Shown piece after piece: positions 25,211 to 33,194 of a DNA stretch of 33,451 bases (its first letter is position 1; each line of letters opens with the position of its first letter). The notes beneath the pieces were generated by a model. It saw only the letters and a list, made by a program, of their open reading frames with translations, searched no databases and was not told the DNA's origin. Location: assembly GCA_900555495.1 (NCBI GenBank), contig USLD01000002.1, forward strand, positions 1-33,451, given 5' to 3'. The stretch comes from an uncultured Slackia sp. Its GTDB lineage: Bacteria; Actinomycetota; Coriobacteriia; Coriobacteriales; Eggerthellaceae. The position numbers were made by a program, and so were the translations under genes.

Positions 25211-27157
25211 CTACTTCATCAGCTTCGCGATTTCATTGGCGAAGGCGACGGGGTCTTCCAGGGGCATGCCCTCGACCAGGAGAGCCTGGTTGTACAGCAG
25301 ACTGGCATAGCTTGCCACCTTGTCGGCATCGCCCGCTTCCTGCGCGGCCTTCAGCGTGGCGAAGATCGGGTGCTGCGCGTTCACCTCGAGCACGCGCTGA
25401 CTCTTGATTTCTTCGCCTCCGTCGGGCATCTGAGACAGGATCTTCTCCATCTCGAGCGACACGGGGCCCTCGGCGGTGATGCACGCGGGCGCATCGTCGG
25501 CCGCAGCCAGACGCGTGGACACGCTCACCTTGGACACGTGCTCGCCCAGCGCGTCCTTCATGGCGCCGAACAGGCTCTCATTTTCCTTCGCGGCCTCTTC
25601 GGCGGCTTTCTTCTCGTCTTCGGTCTCGAGGCCAAGATCGCCCGATGCCACGTTCTTCAGCGGCTTCTCGACGAACTCCTCGCCTTCGGCGGCGGGCTTG
25701 CCATAGCCCATCATGGCCTGGAAGCAGAACTCGTCCACGTCCTGCGTGCACAGCAGCACGTCGTAGCCCTTGTTCATGACAGCCTTCACCACGGGCATCT
25801 TGACCAGGCGCTCGACCGATTCGCCGGCGGCATAGAAGATCGAATCCTGACCTTCGGGCATGGCGGCCACATATTCGTCCAGCGTGACCATCTTCTGCTC
25901 CTTGGCGGAGTAGAACAGCAGCAGGTCGGCCAGCTCGCCTTTGTTCATGCCGTAGCTGGTATAGATGCCGTACTTCAGGCCGCGGCCGAACTGCTCGAAG
26001 AACGCCTCGTAAGCTTCGCGGTCGTTATCGCGCATATTCGCCAGCTCGCCTTTGATCTTCTTCTCGAGCTTCTTGGCGATCGCGCGCAGCTGGCTGTTAT
26101 GCTGCAGCGTTTCGCGGGAAATGTTGAGCTGCAGGTCCTGGCTGTCCACCACGCCGCGGACGAAGTTGAAATGATCGGGCAGCAGCTCTTCGCACTTCTC
26201 CATGATCATGACGTTGGAGCTGTACAGCGCCAAGCCCTTCTTGAAGTCCTTGCTGTACAGGTCGTACGGCGCACGCGTGGGGATGAACATGAGCGCGTCG
26301 TAGGTCAGCGCGCCCTCGGCGTGGACCTTGATCGTGCGCGCCGGGTCGGCCCAGTCGTGGAAGTCGGACTTGTAGAACTCGTTGTATTCCTCTTCGGTCA
26401 CATCGGATTTGCTGCGCTTCCAGATCGGAATCATGGAATTGACGGTCTCGGTTTCGGTGTAATGCTCGAATTCGGGCTTGTAGTCGTCGCCGGCGTCTTC
26501 GGGCTTAGGCAGCTCGCGCGTCTTTTCGCATTCCATCTGAATGGGATAGCGCACGTAGTTGCTGTACTTCTTGATGAGGTTCTTCAAGCCCCACTCGGAC
26601 AGGTAGGTGTCGTAGTTTTCCTCGTCGGCGTTGTCCTTGAGGACGACCACCACGTCGGTGCCGTGGTCGGCGCGCTCGGCGGGCTCGATCGTGTAGCCCT
26701 CCACGCCATCGCTCACCCAGCACCAGGCCTCGTCGGAACCGAAGGCGCGCGAGGTCACGCGCACTTCCTTGCCCACCATGAAGGCGGAATAGAAGCCCAC
26801 ACCGAACTGACCGATGATATCCACGTCGTCGCCCTGGGCCTCGGCGTTGTCGGTTTTGAACTCCAGGCTGCCGGAATGGGCGATGGTGCCCAGATTCTTT
26901 TCCAGCTCGTCCTTGGTCATGCCGATGCCGGAATCGCTCACTGTGACGGTGCGGGCGTCGTGGTCGAAGCCCACGTGAATGGCCAGCTCGTCCTTGCCCA
27001 CCTTCACGTCGGAATCGGTGAGGCTCTTGAAATAGAGCTTGTCCACCGCATCGGAAGCGTTGGAAATGAGCTCGCGCAGGAAGATCTCTTTGTTGGTATA
27101 AATCGAGTTGATCATGAGGTCGAGCAGCTTTTTGCTCTCTGTCTTGAACTTCTTCAT
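25211..27157 (-). CDS. htpG: Chaperone HtpG (bacterial Hsp90)
   Basis: ATP-dependent cytosolic chaperone of 648 residues, full length for the family. The N-terminal GHKL ATPase motifs are visible: ELISNASDAVDKL, SDSGIGMTKDEL, GTIAHSGSLEF and GQFGVGFYSAFMV. The middle domain has LYSSNVMIMEKCEELLP and FVRGVVDSQDLQLNISRE, which carries the conserved catalytic-loop arginine. The C-terminal domain ends in LYNQALLVEGMPLEDP. The ATG 27157 is chosen because AAGGAAGG lies eight bases before it and the protein starts in the usual place (MKKFKTESKKLLDLM). The extra upstream open frame runs through the leader and the operator. It is transcribed alone, from a promoter overlapped downstream by a CIRCE element. 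Confidence 0.97.
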   Translation of the reverse strand: MKKFKTESKKLLDLMINSIYTNKEIFLRELISNASDAVDKLYFKSLTDSDVKVGKDELAIHVGFDHDARTVTVSDSGIGMTKDELEKNLGTIAHSGSLEFKTDNAEAQGDDVDIIGQFGVGFYSAFMVGKEVRVTSRAFGSDEAWCWVSDGVEGYTIEPAERADHGTDVVVVLKDNADEENYDTYLSEWGLKNLIKKYSNYVRYPIQMECEKTRELPKPEDAGDDYKPEFEHYTETETVNSMIPIWKRSKSDVTEEEYNEFYKSDFHDWADPARTIKVHAEGALTYDALMFIPTRAPYDLYSKDFKKGLALYSSNVMIMEKCEELLPDHFNFVRGVVDSQDLQLNISRETLQHNSQLRAIAKKLEKKIKGELANMRDNDREAYEAFFEQFGRGLKYGIYTSYGMNKGELADLLLFYSAKEQKMVTLDEYVAAMPEGQDSIFYAAGESVERLVKMPVVKAVMNKGYDVLLCTQDVDEFCFQAMMGYGKPAAEGEEFVEKPLKNVASGDLGLETEDEKKAAEEAAKENESLFGAMKDALGEHVSKVSVSTRLAAADDAPACITAEGPVSLEMEKILSQMPDGGEEIKSQRVLEVNAQHPIFATLKAAQEAGDADKVASYASLLYNQALLVEGMPLEDPVAFANEIAKLMK

Positions 27158-27294
27158 GAATGAAGCCTTCCTTCTTTCGTGCGTCGCGCGGGCGGACCGC
27201 GCCGTTATGACCGTAGGGAAATGGGCGATGGCGCCGGCATGCGAGTCGCGCTTGATGCGCATCGCATGCGGACGGTTCGCCGTGAATCGTTCTT

Positions 27295-27321
27295 TTAGCA
27301 CTCAAGAGAGGTGAGTGCTAA
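27295..27321. promoter_or_regulatory. CIRCE operator (HrcA binding site)
   Basis: TTAGCACTC, nine bases, then GAGTGCTAA is a perfect match to the CIRCE consensus. It covers the expected transcription start of htpG, so HrcA would repress htpG until heat or misfolded protein titrates GroEL. Confidence 0.96.
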
Positions 27322-27326
27322 TCTGG

Positions 27327-27354
27327 ATTGTAGTACCGACCATTGCGCTGTCAA
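27327..27354 (-). promoter_or_regulatory. htpG promoter
   Basis: On the minus strand a perfect TTGACA (27349-27354), 16 bases and TACAAT (27327-27332) place the start near 27320, within CIRCE, giving a leader of about 160 bases. Confidence 0.85.
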
Positions 27355-27408
27355 CCGAAGCCCAAGAAGGCTCCATGCAATGTTGACGTTTCGTTGCGAA
27401 AATGAAAA

Positions 27409-27431
27409 GCGCGGCCGAGCCCCGACCGCGC
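27409..27431 (-). terminator. Terminator of yaaA
   Basis: A 9-bp GC stem (one G-U pair) with a five-base loop is followed on the minus strand by TTTTCATTTTC, 28 bases after the yaaA stop codon. Confidence 0.85.
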
Positions 27432-27458
27432 CTCATTCCACTCTAACGAACTGCACCG

Positions 27459-28253
27459 CTATTTCACGAACACGAAGGAATCGTTCGTCGATAGCTCCTG
27501 GTCAAACGCATAGCCCGCCGCATCGAAGCACTTGAAGTCCTCCACGCGCTCGATCGAATTTTCGGCGCACCAGCGCACGAAGGTGCCGCGCGCCGCCTTC
27601 GCTTCGGTCGAACGCTGCACCAGCTTGCCGTCGCGAATCGTGCCGAACAAGCAGGTCGCCACGTGCACATCGCCACCTGCCTTCACGGCGGCCTTCGCAT
27701 GCGGCAGCACGGCCTTGGCGTATTCGACCGACGCCAAGTTCACGATCGCGCGTTCGCCGGCGGCATCGCCCTCCTGCTGCGCGATATCGACCGCCAACGC
27801 CTCGTACAGGCGCGGCCCCCAATAGCCGTACAGGTCGCGCGCGCCGCCCACGGACAGCTTCGCCTGCATTTCGAGCCTGTACGGCACCACCGCATCGAAC
27901 GGACGCAGCACGCCGTAAAAGCCCGATAGAATGCGCAGATGCCGCTGCAGATAATCGAGCTGGCCCTCCGTCATGACCTGCGGCGCCATATTCTGATACT
28001 GGATGCCTTCGTACGAAAACGCCGCCGGCGTGCAGGCCGCGTCGCAAGCAGGATTCATGCTGCGCACGCGCTCGTAGTTCAGTTGGGCAAGCGCGTCGCT
28101 GCACTTCCACAGCGCCTTCGCCTCGTCGTAAGAAAGCGCGCGCAGCGCCTCGAGCAGCTCGCACGTCTGCGGAAGAAAACGCGGCATGTCGCGCCACGCG
28201 AACGAATCGGCCGCGTCGACCATCTTTTTGGCAGGGGAAATTATGAACAGCAT
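27459..28253 (-). CDS. yaaA: YaaA-family peroxide stress protein
   Basis: Cytosolic protein of 264 residues of the YaaA/DUF328 (UPF0246) family. In Escherichia coli, YaaA limits free intracellular iron and DNA damage during hydrogen peroxide stress, and the fold binds DNA. Family marks are the start MLFIISPAKKM, the middle segment LRILSGFYGVLRPFDAVVPYRLEM, and the ends NLASVEYAKAV and KAARGTFVRW. ATG 28253 has GGAAGG five bases upstream. It is a single gene with its own terminator; an AT-rich stretch upstream probably carries its promoter. A role against air exposure in an anaerobe is plausible but inferred. Confidence 0.93.
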   Translation of the reverse strand: MLFIISPAKKMVDAADSFAWRDMPRFLPQTCELLEALRALSYDEAKALWKCSDALAQLNYERVRSMNPACDAACTPAAFSYEGIQYQNMAPQVMTEGQLDYLQRHLRILSGFYGVLRPFDAVVPYRLEMQAKLSVGGARDLYGYWGPRLYEALAVDIAQQEGDAAGERAIVNLASVEYAKAVLPHAKAAVKAGGDVHVATCLFGTIRDGKLVQRSTEAKAARGTFVRWCAENSIERVEDFKCFDAAGYAFDQELSTNDSFVFVK

Positions 28254-28702
28254 GGCGACCTTCCCTTCTTCGCGCGTTCTTCTTTTCCAAAAACAAAAGA
28301 ATCCAGTGATTCGTATGCCGACTGCCTTCTCTTATTTTTCGCGATTTTTAAAGATAAGAGCGTCCCGATTTCAAAACAACCATACGGTATTGATGGTTTT
28401 AAAAATAAAGCACGGAGAACGAGGGGGCGGACGCCATCTGTTGGCACCGCACCTAAACAAAACCCTTTCCGTGCTCACCGTACTTTCGCTTTCTCGCGTT
28501 ATCAAAGAAGGCCGAACAGGGGAGTCTGTTGCTTTTCGGGGCGGAATAAGGAAGCGGGCGGTTCGCACGAAAGGGCCGAGTCGATGCCCATCTTGCATGT
28601 GCGAACCGACCGCAGCATGCAGAACGACCCGACCCTGACATTACCCCCTGCGAAGCAAGCGACTCTGTCTGCCGGCCGGCGGCACGCCTGCGACATGGCC
28701 TC
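28254..28702. other. Gene-free region between yaaA and the methyltransferase
   Basis: There is no convincing gene in these 449 bases. An AT-rich part (about 28300-28420) probably holds the yaaA promoter: on the minus strand TTGTTT, 17 bases and TATCTT. It also has a CTCTTAT/ATAAGAG stem and an AACCAT/ATGGTT stem. Nearer the methyltransferase lies a perfect 10-bp inverted repeat (28559-28568 and 28599-28608) with a 30-base loop. GC is lower than in the flanking genes. Confidence 0.6.
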
Positions 28703-29977
28703 CTATTCGGCCGCGTCCTCTTCAGCGCGGCGGGCGATCGCTTTGCCGATGCGGTGCACCACGTCCACCACGAGCGCGTTGCCCATGCAGAACGCGCGGC
28801 GGCCGTCGGTCATGCCCGTGGCGGTCCACCCTTTCGGGAAGGTCTGCAGCTGATCGAGCTCGTCGGGCACCAGGCGGCGATAGCGACCGCTTTCGGTTTT
28901 CACCACGTGCTTGAAGCGCGACGCGCCCGCACCGCCTTCGCCCGTCAAAATGGTGCGCGACGGCTTGTCGAGCGCATCGGGAAACGCCATGCCGCCTTCG
29001 CTGTACATGTACGTGAAGCCCGACGCATGCGTGCGCTCCTCTTTCTTGGCGCCCTTGAAATACTCCCAGCGCTCGAGCTTGTCGTCATCGATGAAAAACG
29101 CCTCGGGCACCTGCTCTTCGGGAATCAGCACGTCGCCGAGCGTGGCGAAGGGACCGCCATACACGGGCGTCACCTCCGCGGTGAACACCTCGCCGTTCTG
29201 CATGGCGCCCGCGCCGTGGAACGGCGACGCCTTCAGGCCTTTGCCGAAGTTTTCGCTCACCTCGTACGGCTCGCCCTGCACCGCGAACGCATTCGCCTTC
29301 GTGACCAGGCGGTTAATGGGAAACGCCTCGGCCATCACGCCGGTTTCGCGCACGCGCTCCTCGATATTCCACGCAGGCGCGTCCTTTTCGGCATACACGT
29401 ACACGCGGCGGCGGCGCTGCGGCGCGCCGTAATCGGCCGCGTTCACCACGCGCCACTCCACCGAATAGCCGCGCTCGTTCAGGCACGCCAGCATGATGGC
29501 GAAATCGCGGCCGCGCTGCGACGCGGGCGACTTCAGCAGGCGGTCCACGTTTTCAAGCAGCACGTATTTCGGCGAGCACAGATACAGGAAGCGATAGATC
29601 TGCCACCAAAGCACGCCCTTCTTGCCCTCGATGCCGCCCGACTGATTCTTCGGCCGCGCCACCGAGTAGTCCTGGCACGGGAAGCCGCCCACCAGCATGT
29701 CGTGCGCGGGAATGGAGCGCTCGCCCGCCTCCACCTGGTCGAGCACGCGTTCGATGTCTTCATTGACGATGAAGCCCTCGCCGAAGCGCTCGGCATAGCA
29801 GCGCGCCGCGAACTGGCGCGTCTCAGTTCCGGGAGGCTCCCACTGGTTCGCCCAGACGGTCTGGAAATCGCCCGCCGCCGGACGATGCCAGCCGCGCTCT
29901 TCGTCGTCGTATCCGTCAAGCGCCAGGCGGAACCCGCCCACGCCCGCGAACAACTCGGCAACGCGAATCTTCGTCAT
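28703..29977 (-). CDS. C5 cytosine-specific DNA methyltransferase (solitary)
   Basis: Transfers a methyl group from S-adenosylmethionine to carbon 5 of cytosine in a specific DNA site. The 424-residue product has motif I FAGVGGFRLAL, motif IV GGFPCQDYS with the catalytic Cys101, motif VI ENVDRL (142-147), motif VIII QRRRRVYVY (187-195) and motif X GNALVVDVV. The region between about 205 and 375 is the target recognition domain. The ATG 29977 is fixed by GGAGG five bases upstream and by MTKIRVAELFAGVGG, which starts as the family does; the longer open frame to 30121 is a read-through of the leader. No restriction endonuclease, Vsr repair protein or specificity gene is adjacent, so it looks like an orphan enzyme. 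Its target sequence cannot be read from the protein. Confidence 0.95.
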   Translation of the reverse strand: MTKIRVAELFAGVGGFRLALDGYDDEERGWHRPAAGDFQTVWANQWEPPGTETRQFAARCYAERFGEGFIVNEDIERVLDQVEAGERSIPAHDMLVGGFPCQDYSVARPKNQSGGIEGKKGVLWWQIYRFLYLCSPKYVLLENVDRLLKSPASQRGRDFAIMLACLNERGYSVEWRVVNAADYGAPQRRRRVYVYAEKDAPAWNIEERVRETGVMAEAFPINRLVTKANAFAVQGEPYEVSENFGKGLKASPFHGAGAMQNGEVFTAEVTPVYGGPFATLGDVLIPEEQVPEAFFIDDDKLERWEYFKGAKKEERTHASGFTYMYSEGGMAFPDALDKPSRTILTGEGGAGASRFKHVVKTESGRYRRLVPDELDQLQTFPKGWTATGMTDGRRAFCMGNALVVDVVHRIGKAIARRAEEDAAE

Positions 29978-30085
29978 GCAAGCCTCCATAGCATTCGTTC
30001 GTACCGGATCCATGATCGCAAATAGAGGCCGCCCCGTCAAGATCGCACGGGCGGGCGGCGCGGGCCGCATGCGCCCCGAACGCAA

Positions 30086-30117
30086 GAAGCCCCGGCGCTC
30101 GAGGCAACCGGGGCTTC
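30086..30117 (-). terminator. Terminator of the Na/Pi cotransporter gene
   Basis: A perfect 10-bp stem GAAGCCCCGG/CCGGGGCTTC with a 12-base loop lies 35 bases after the transporter stop codon. There is only a short T stretch on the minus strand (TTGCGTTC), so strength is uncertain. Confidence 0.7.
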
Positions 30118-30151
30118 GCAAGCAAGCTATCGAAGGGTCACGCTGGAAGGT

Positions 30152-31864
30152 CTACGCCTGCGACGCGCCTTCCTGGGTGAGCTCGGGGTCGATCATGAAG
30201 TAATCGAGCACGTCCTTGTCGGCCTTCACCAGATCGGCGATGTTCATGCAGCTCGTGCCGACGCGGCCGATGTCGTAGAGCAGCCTGTTGAACACGGCGG
30301 TCATGGCGGGCGAGCATTCCTTCGCGGCCATACGCTTCATATGCGCCTTACGTGCGCCGGTCTCGGCCTCGACCAGGCTGGCGCTCGCAGAGAACACGCG
30401 CTTCGCATCGGAGGGGTCGCCCGACGCCAAAGCTTTCATGGCGCCCGCGAACATCTCTTCCGCGATAGCCATCGCCCTCTGGGCTTCGTCGATCGCGGCC
30501 TCGGAATACTTCACGCCCTTGCAGGACTTCACGATATGCCCGCACAGCGCTGCCACGCGCTCCACGTCGTTCAATCCGCGCATCAGCTTCATGGTATGCG
30601 CCGCCTGGTCTTCGTTGAGAGCGCCCGCCGCGAAGATTTCGGCAAGGTAGTCGGTCACCTTTTGGCACAGCTCGCCGGCCGCCTCGGCCTTACGCGCAGC
30701 CTCGTCGATGCGCTTGGAATCGCGATCGCGCAGGGCTGCGGAAATGTCGTGAAGCGACACGCGGATCGTTTCGCCGCAGCGCTCGATTTCCTGAGCGACC
30801 ATCTGAAGCGCGACCACAGGCTGAGACATGAGACGATCGTCGAGATACATGGGCTCGGCAGGATCGGACACGACCTTCGACCCCGCACGCTTCTCGGGGA
30901 TGATGCGCATGACGATCTTCACCATGAGCCAGATGAACGGCAGCCACAGCAGAGTCATGGCGACGTTGAACGACGTGTGGGCGTTCGCGATCTGGCGCGA
31001 AATGACCTCGATTTCGGGGCCCGCAGGCGAAATGGCCTGGATGAATGCGGCGAATGCAGGGATGAACCAGATGAAGATCAGGCATCCGGAGATATTGAAC
31101 AAGCTATGCGACACGGCCACGCGCTTGGCATTGCGGCTCTGTCCGATGCTGGCAAGCAGAGCCGTGATCGTGGTGCCGATGTTATCGCCCAGCAGCACGG
31201 GAATCGCGCCCGTCAAGCCGATGACGCTCGTCACGCCGTCGGGACCGGCAGTGGCAGCCAGGTTCTGCAGCACCGCGATAGTGGCAGAACTGCTCTGGAC
31301 GATGACCGTCATGATCGTACCCACGGCCACGCCCAGGATGGGCACGTCGACCACCTGGGAGATCATGTCGATGAACACGGGGCTCGTGGCCAGCGGCTTC
31401 ATCGAATCGCCCATGGTCTCGATGCCCAGGAACAAAAGACCGAAGCCCAGGATGCTCAGGCCGACGCTCTTCACGCGCTCGGTCTTGGCGATGAACGACA
31501 CCAAGAAGCCGATGAACACGAACGCCAGGATGTAATCGGTGATTTTGAAGGCGATGATCTGCGCCGTGATCGTGGTGCCGATGTTGGCGCCCAAGATGAT
31601 CGAAATGGCCTGAGGCAGGCCCATCAGGCGGGCGCTCACGAAGCCGATCGCCATGACCGTCGTGGCGCTCGAGCTTTGCAGCACGGCCGTCGTCAACGCG
31701 CCGGCCAAAACGCCGAGAATCGGATTTTTAGTCAGAAGGGAAAGGATGCTCTTCATCTTTTCGCCGGCAACCTTTTGCAGGTTGTCGCTCATCATATTCA
31801 TGCCGAAGATGAAGATGGCAAGGCCGCCAAGAAGACCCAAGGCGGTAGGAAGCACGGTGTCCAC
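30152..31864 (-). CDS. Na/Pi cotransporter family protein with PhoU-like domain
   Basis: Membrane protein of 570 residues of the PNaS (SLC34-like, NptA/YjbB) family. Two inverted repeats each carry the signature QSSSAT (VLQSSSATTVMAIGF and VIVQSSSATIAVLQNLA), with GANIGTTITAQI and GDNIGTTITALL nearby. About nine membrane helices occupy residues 1-330. Residues about 340-560 form a helical PhoU-like domain, common in bacterial members. In Escherichia coli, YjbB with this layout exports phosphate, so direction of transport is uncertain. GTG 31864 is the start; GAGGAG lies nine bases upstream. An inverted repeat and a -10 box lie just upstream, suggesting an activated promoter. Confidence 0.93.
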   Translation of the reverse strand: MDTVLPTALGLLGGLAIFIFGMNMMSDNLQKVAGEKMKSILSLLTKNPILGVLAGALTTAVLQSSSATTVMAIGFVSARLMGLPQAISIILGANIGTTITAQIIAFKITDYILAFVFIGFLVSFIAKTERVKSVGLSILGFGLLFLGIETMGDSMKPLATSPVFIDMISQVVDVPILGVAVGTIMTVIVQSSSATIAVLQNLAATAGPDGVTSVIGLTGAIPVLLGDNIGTTITALLASIGQSRNAKRVAVSHSLFNISGCLIFIWFIPAFAAFIQAISPAGPEIEVISRQIANAHTSFNVAMTLLWLPFIWLMVKIVMRIIPEKRAGSKVVSDPAEPMYLDDRLMSQPVVALQMVAQEIERCGETIRVSLHDISAALRDRDSKRIDEAARKAEAAGELCQKVTDYLAEIFAAGALNEDQAAHTMKLMRGLNDVERVAALCGHIVKSCKGVKYSEAAIDEAQRAMAIAEEMFAGAMKALASGDPSDAKRVFSASASLVEAETGARKAHMKRMAAKECSPAMTAVFNRLLYDIGRVGTSCMNIADLVKADKDVLDYFMIDPELTQEGASQA

Positions 31865-32187
31865 GAAAGCGTTCTCCTCAGTTCGTACGGGGGCATCTGC
31901 ATGAAACCATCGAGGGAGCAGTATAGCGGCCGAAACGATTCGCGTAGACTTTGCAAATGTAAAATAAATGCAAAGTCGCGCGGAGCAAAACGAGGAGCTT
32001 ATGCGCTCTTATCTGCGTAAATGCAATATTGACGCCTATTTTGCATAAAAGGGCGCGCTTCATCGCCGCGATATGCATCCGAAAGCAGACACGGCGTGCA
32101 AGATGCACCGACCGGGCAAGATAGCGACGCCGCTCAACTGCGGCGCAGTCGAAACGCCAGACGCGAAGCGCTTTCGCAAACACGAAA
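31865..32187 (-). promoter_or_regulatory. Control region of the Na/Pi cotransporter gene
   Basis: A perfect 9-bp inverted repeat GACTTTGCA/TGCAAAGTC (31947-31955 and 31969-31977, spacer 13) stands upstream of TATACT (31920-31925, minus strand). The expected start is near 31913, so the dyad spans about -34 to -64, typical for an activator, and no good -35 box is present. Related TTTGCA or TGCAA pieces recur at about 32020-32050. No gene is seen in the rest of this region. Confidence 0.6.
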
Positions 32188-32209
32188 AAGGCGGCCCGAA
32201 GGCCGCCTT
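32188..32209 (-). terminator. Terminator of the SDR gene
   Basis: A 9-bp stem AAGGCGGCC/GGCCGCCTT with a TTCG loop (minus strand) is followed by TTTCG, 35 bases after the stop codon. Confidence 0.92.
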
Positions 32210-32243
32210 CCAATACATACAAAATGCGATGCCCGCGCAAACG

Positions 32244-33011
32244 CTACGGCCTCAGGCCGCTGCCGCCCTGCAGGGTCAGCGTTTCGCCGGAAATATAGCT
32301 GGCGTCCTCGGAACACAGGAACACAGCCGTGCGTCCGATGTCGCTTTCGGCATCGCCGAAACGACCTGCGGGAATACCCTGAATGGTCTTCTCATAGGCC
32401 TCGGGATACTCTTCCTTCCAAGCGGCGAGCTGGCTGGTCATGACCAGCGGGCAAATGACGTTGCAGTTGATGCCGTCGGGGCCCCACTCGGTGGCGGCGA
32501 CGCGCGTCATGCCGCGGATGCCTTCTTTCGCCGCAGCGTAGGAGCTCTGGCCGTACCGGCCGAACAGACCTGCGCCCGACGCGAAGTTCACCACGGAACC
32601 CTTCGCTTCCTTAAGGTAGGGATGGCAGTGCTTCATATAGAAGAAGGCGGCGTACAGGCCGGAGAACACGGCCTTGTCGAAATCTTCCTTGGTATGCTCG
32701 ATCAACGTAAGGCCCGATGCGGAATTCTGGGCGTTGTTGATCAGGAAATCGATGCGGCCGAATTCGTCGGCGACCTGTTTGACCGCGGCCTCGACCTGGG
32801 CCTCGTCGCCGCCGTCGGCCTGCAGGCACAGCACCTTGATGCCGTACAGGCGCTCGAGCTCTTCCTTGGCGTCTTCGAGCTTTTTGACGTTGCGGCCGGT
32901 AATGGCCAGGTTGCAGCCCTCTTTGGCGAATGCCGTGGAAAGGCCCCAGCCGATGCCGCCGCCCTTGCCGCCGCCCGTGATGATGGCTACTTTGCCGTCG
33001 AACTTGCCCAT
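32244..33011 (-). CDS. Short-chain dehydrogenase/reductase
   Basis: Cytosolic NAD(P)-dependent oxidoreductase of 255 residues, classical SDR length. The nucleotide-binding loop is TGGGKGGGIGWG, the NNAG motif appears as NNAQ, the catalytic serine lies in NFASGAG, and the YxxxK motif is SSYAAAKEG. The C-terminus has GGSGLRP after a SEDASYISGETL segment, as in FabG-like and hydroxysteroid dehydrogenases. ATG 33011 follows AGGAGG by five bases. Substrate is not determinable here. Hydroxysteroid (bile acid) oxidation is known from SDRs of Eggerthella and relatives, but nothing in this sequence proves it. The Asn-Ala-Gln variant and the glycine-rich loop longer than the usual TGxxxGxG are mildly unusual. 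It is a single gene with its own terminator. Confidence 0.9.
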   Translation of the reverse strand: MGKFDGKVAIITGGGKGGGIGWGLSTAFAKEGCNLAITGRNVKKLEDAKEELERLYGIKVLCLQADGGDEAQVEAAVKQVADEFGRIDFLINNAQNSASGLTLIEHTKEDFDKAVFSGLYAAFFYMKHCHPYLKEAKGSVVNFASGAGLFGRYGQSSYAAAKEGIRGMTRVAATEWGPDGINCNVICPLVMTSQLAAWKEEYPEAYEKTIQGIPAGRFGDAESDIGRTAVFLCSEDASYISGETLTLQGGSGLRP

Positions 33012-33194
33012 GAAAGCCTCCTGACTTCGGGTGTTTCTTTTTACGGCCTAAACGTAATAGCGAATTGCCGGCACATGGCGTGCAATTCGCCGAAGGGCAT
33101 TTTTTCGGGCGCATACAGCACCGATTTCCCCCTCATGCAACAACGCGGAAACACGCCGTTAACGAAAAACCCGGGCCCGATTCGGCCGAACGGC

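Noticed and set aside
24769..25407. Plus-strand frame of 212 codons through repeat copy 2, the terminator and the htpG 3' end
   Set aside because: It runs antisense through htpG and through a strong 13-bp terminator stem; it is a high-GC shadow frame.
28502..28696. A 64-codon frame directly after the methyltransferase, starting MSQACRRPAD and rich in cysteine
   Set aside because: The GGAGG is only two bases from the ATG, the frame covers the inverted repeat at 28559-28608, codon use looks random, and no family pattern is recognised.
28254..28702. tRNA or other known RNA gene in the yaaA/methyltransferase gap
   Set aside because: No cloverleaf, no GTTCGAATC-type T-loop and no CCA end could be placed on either strand.
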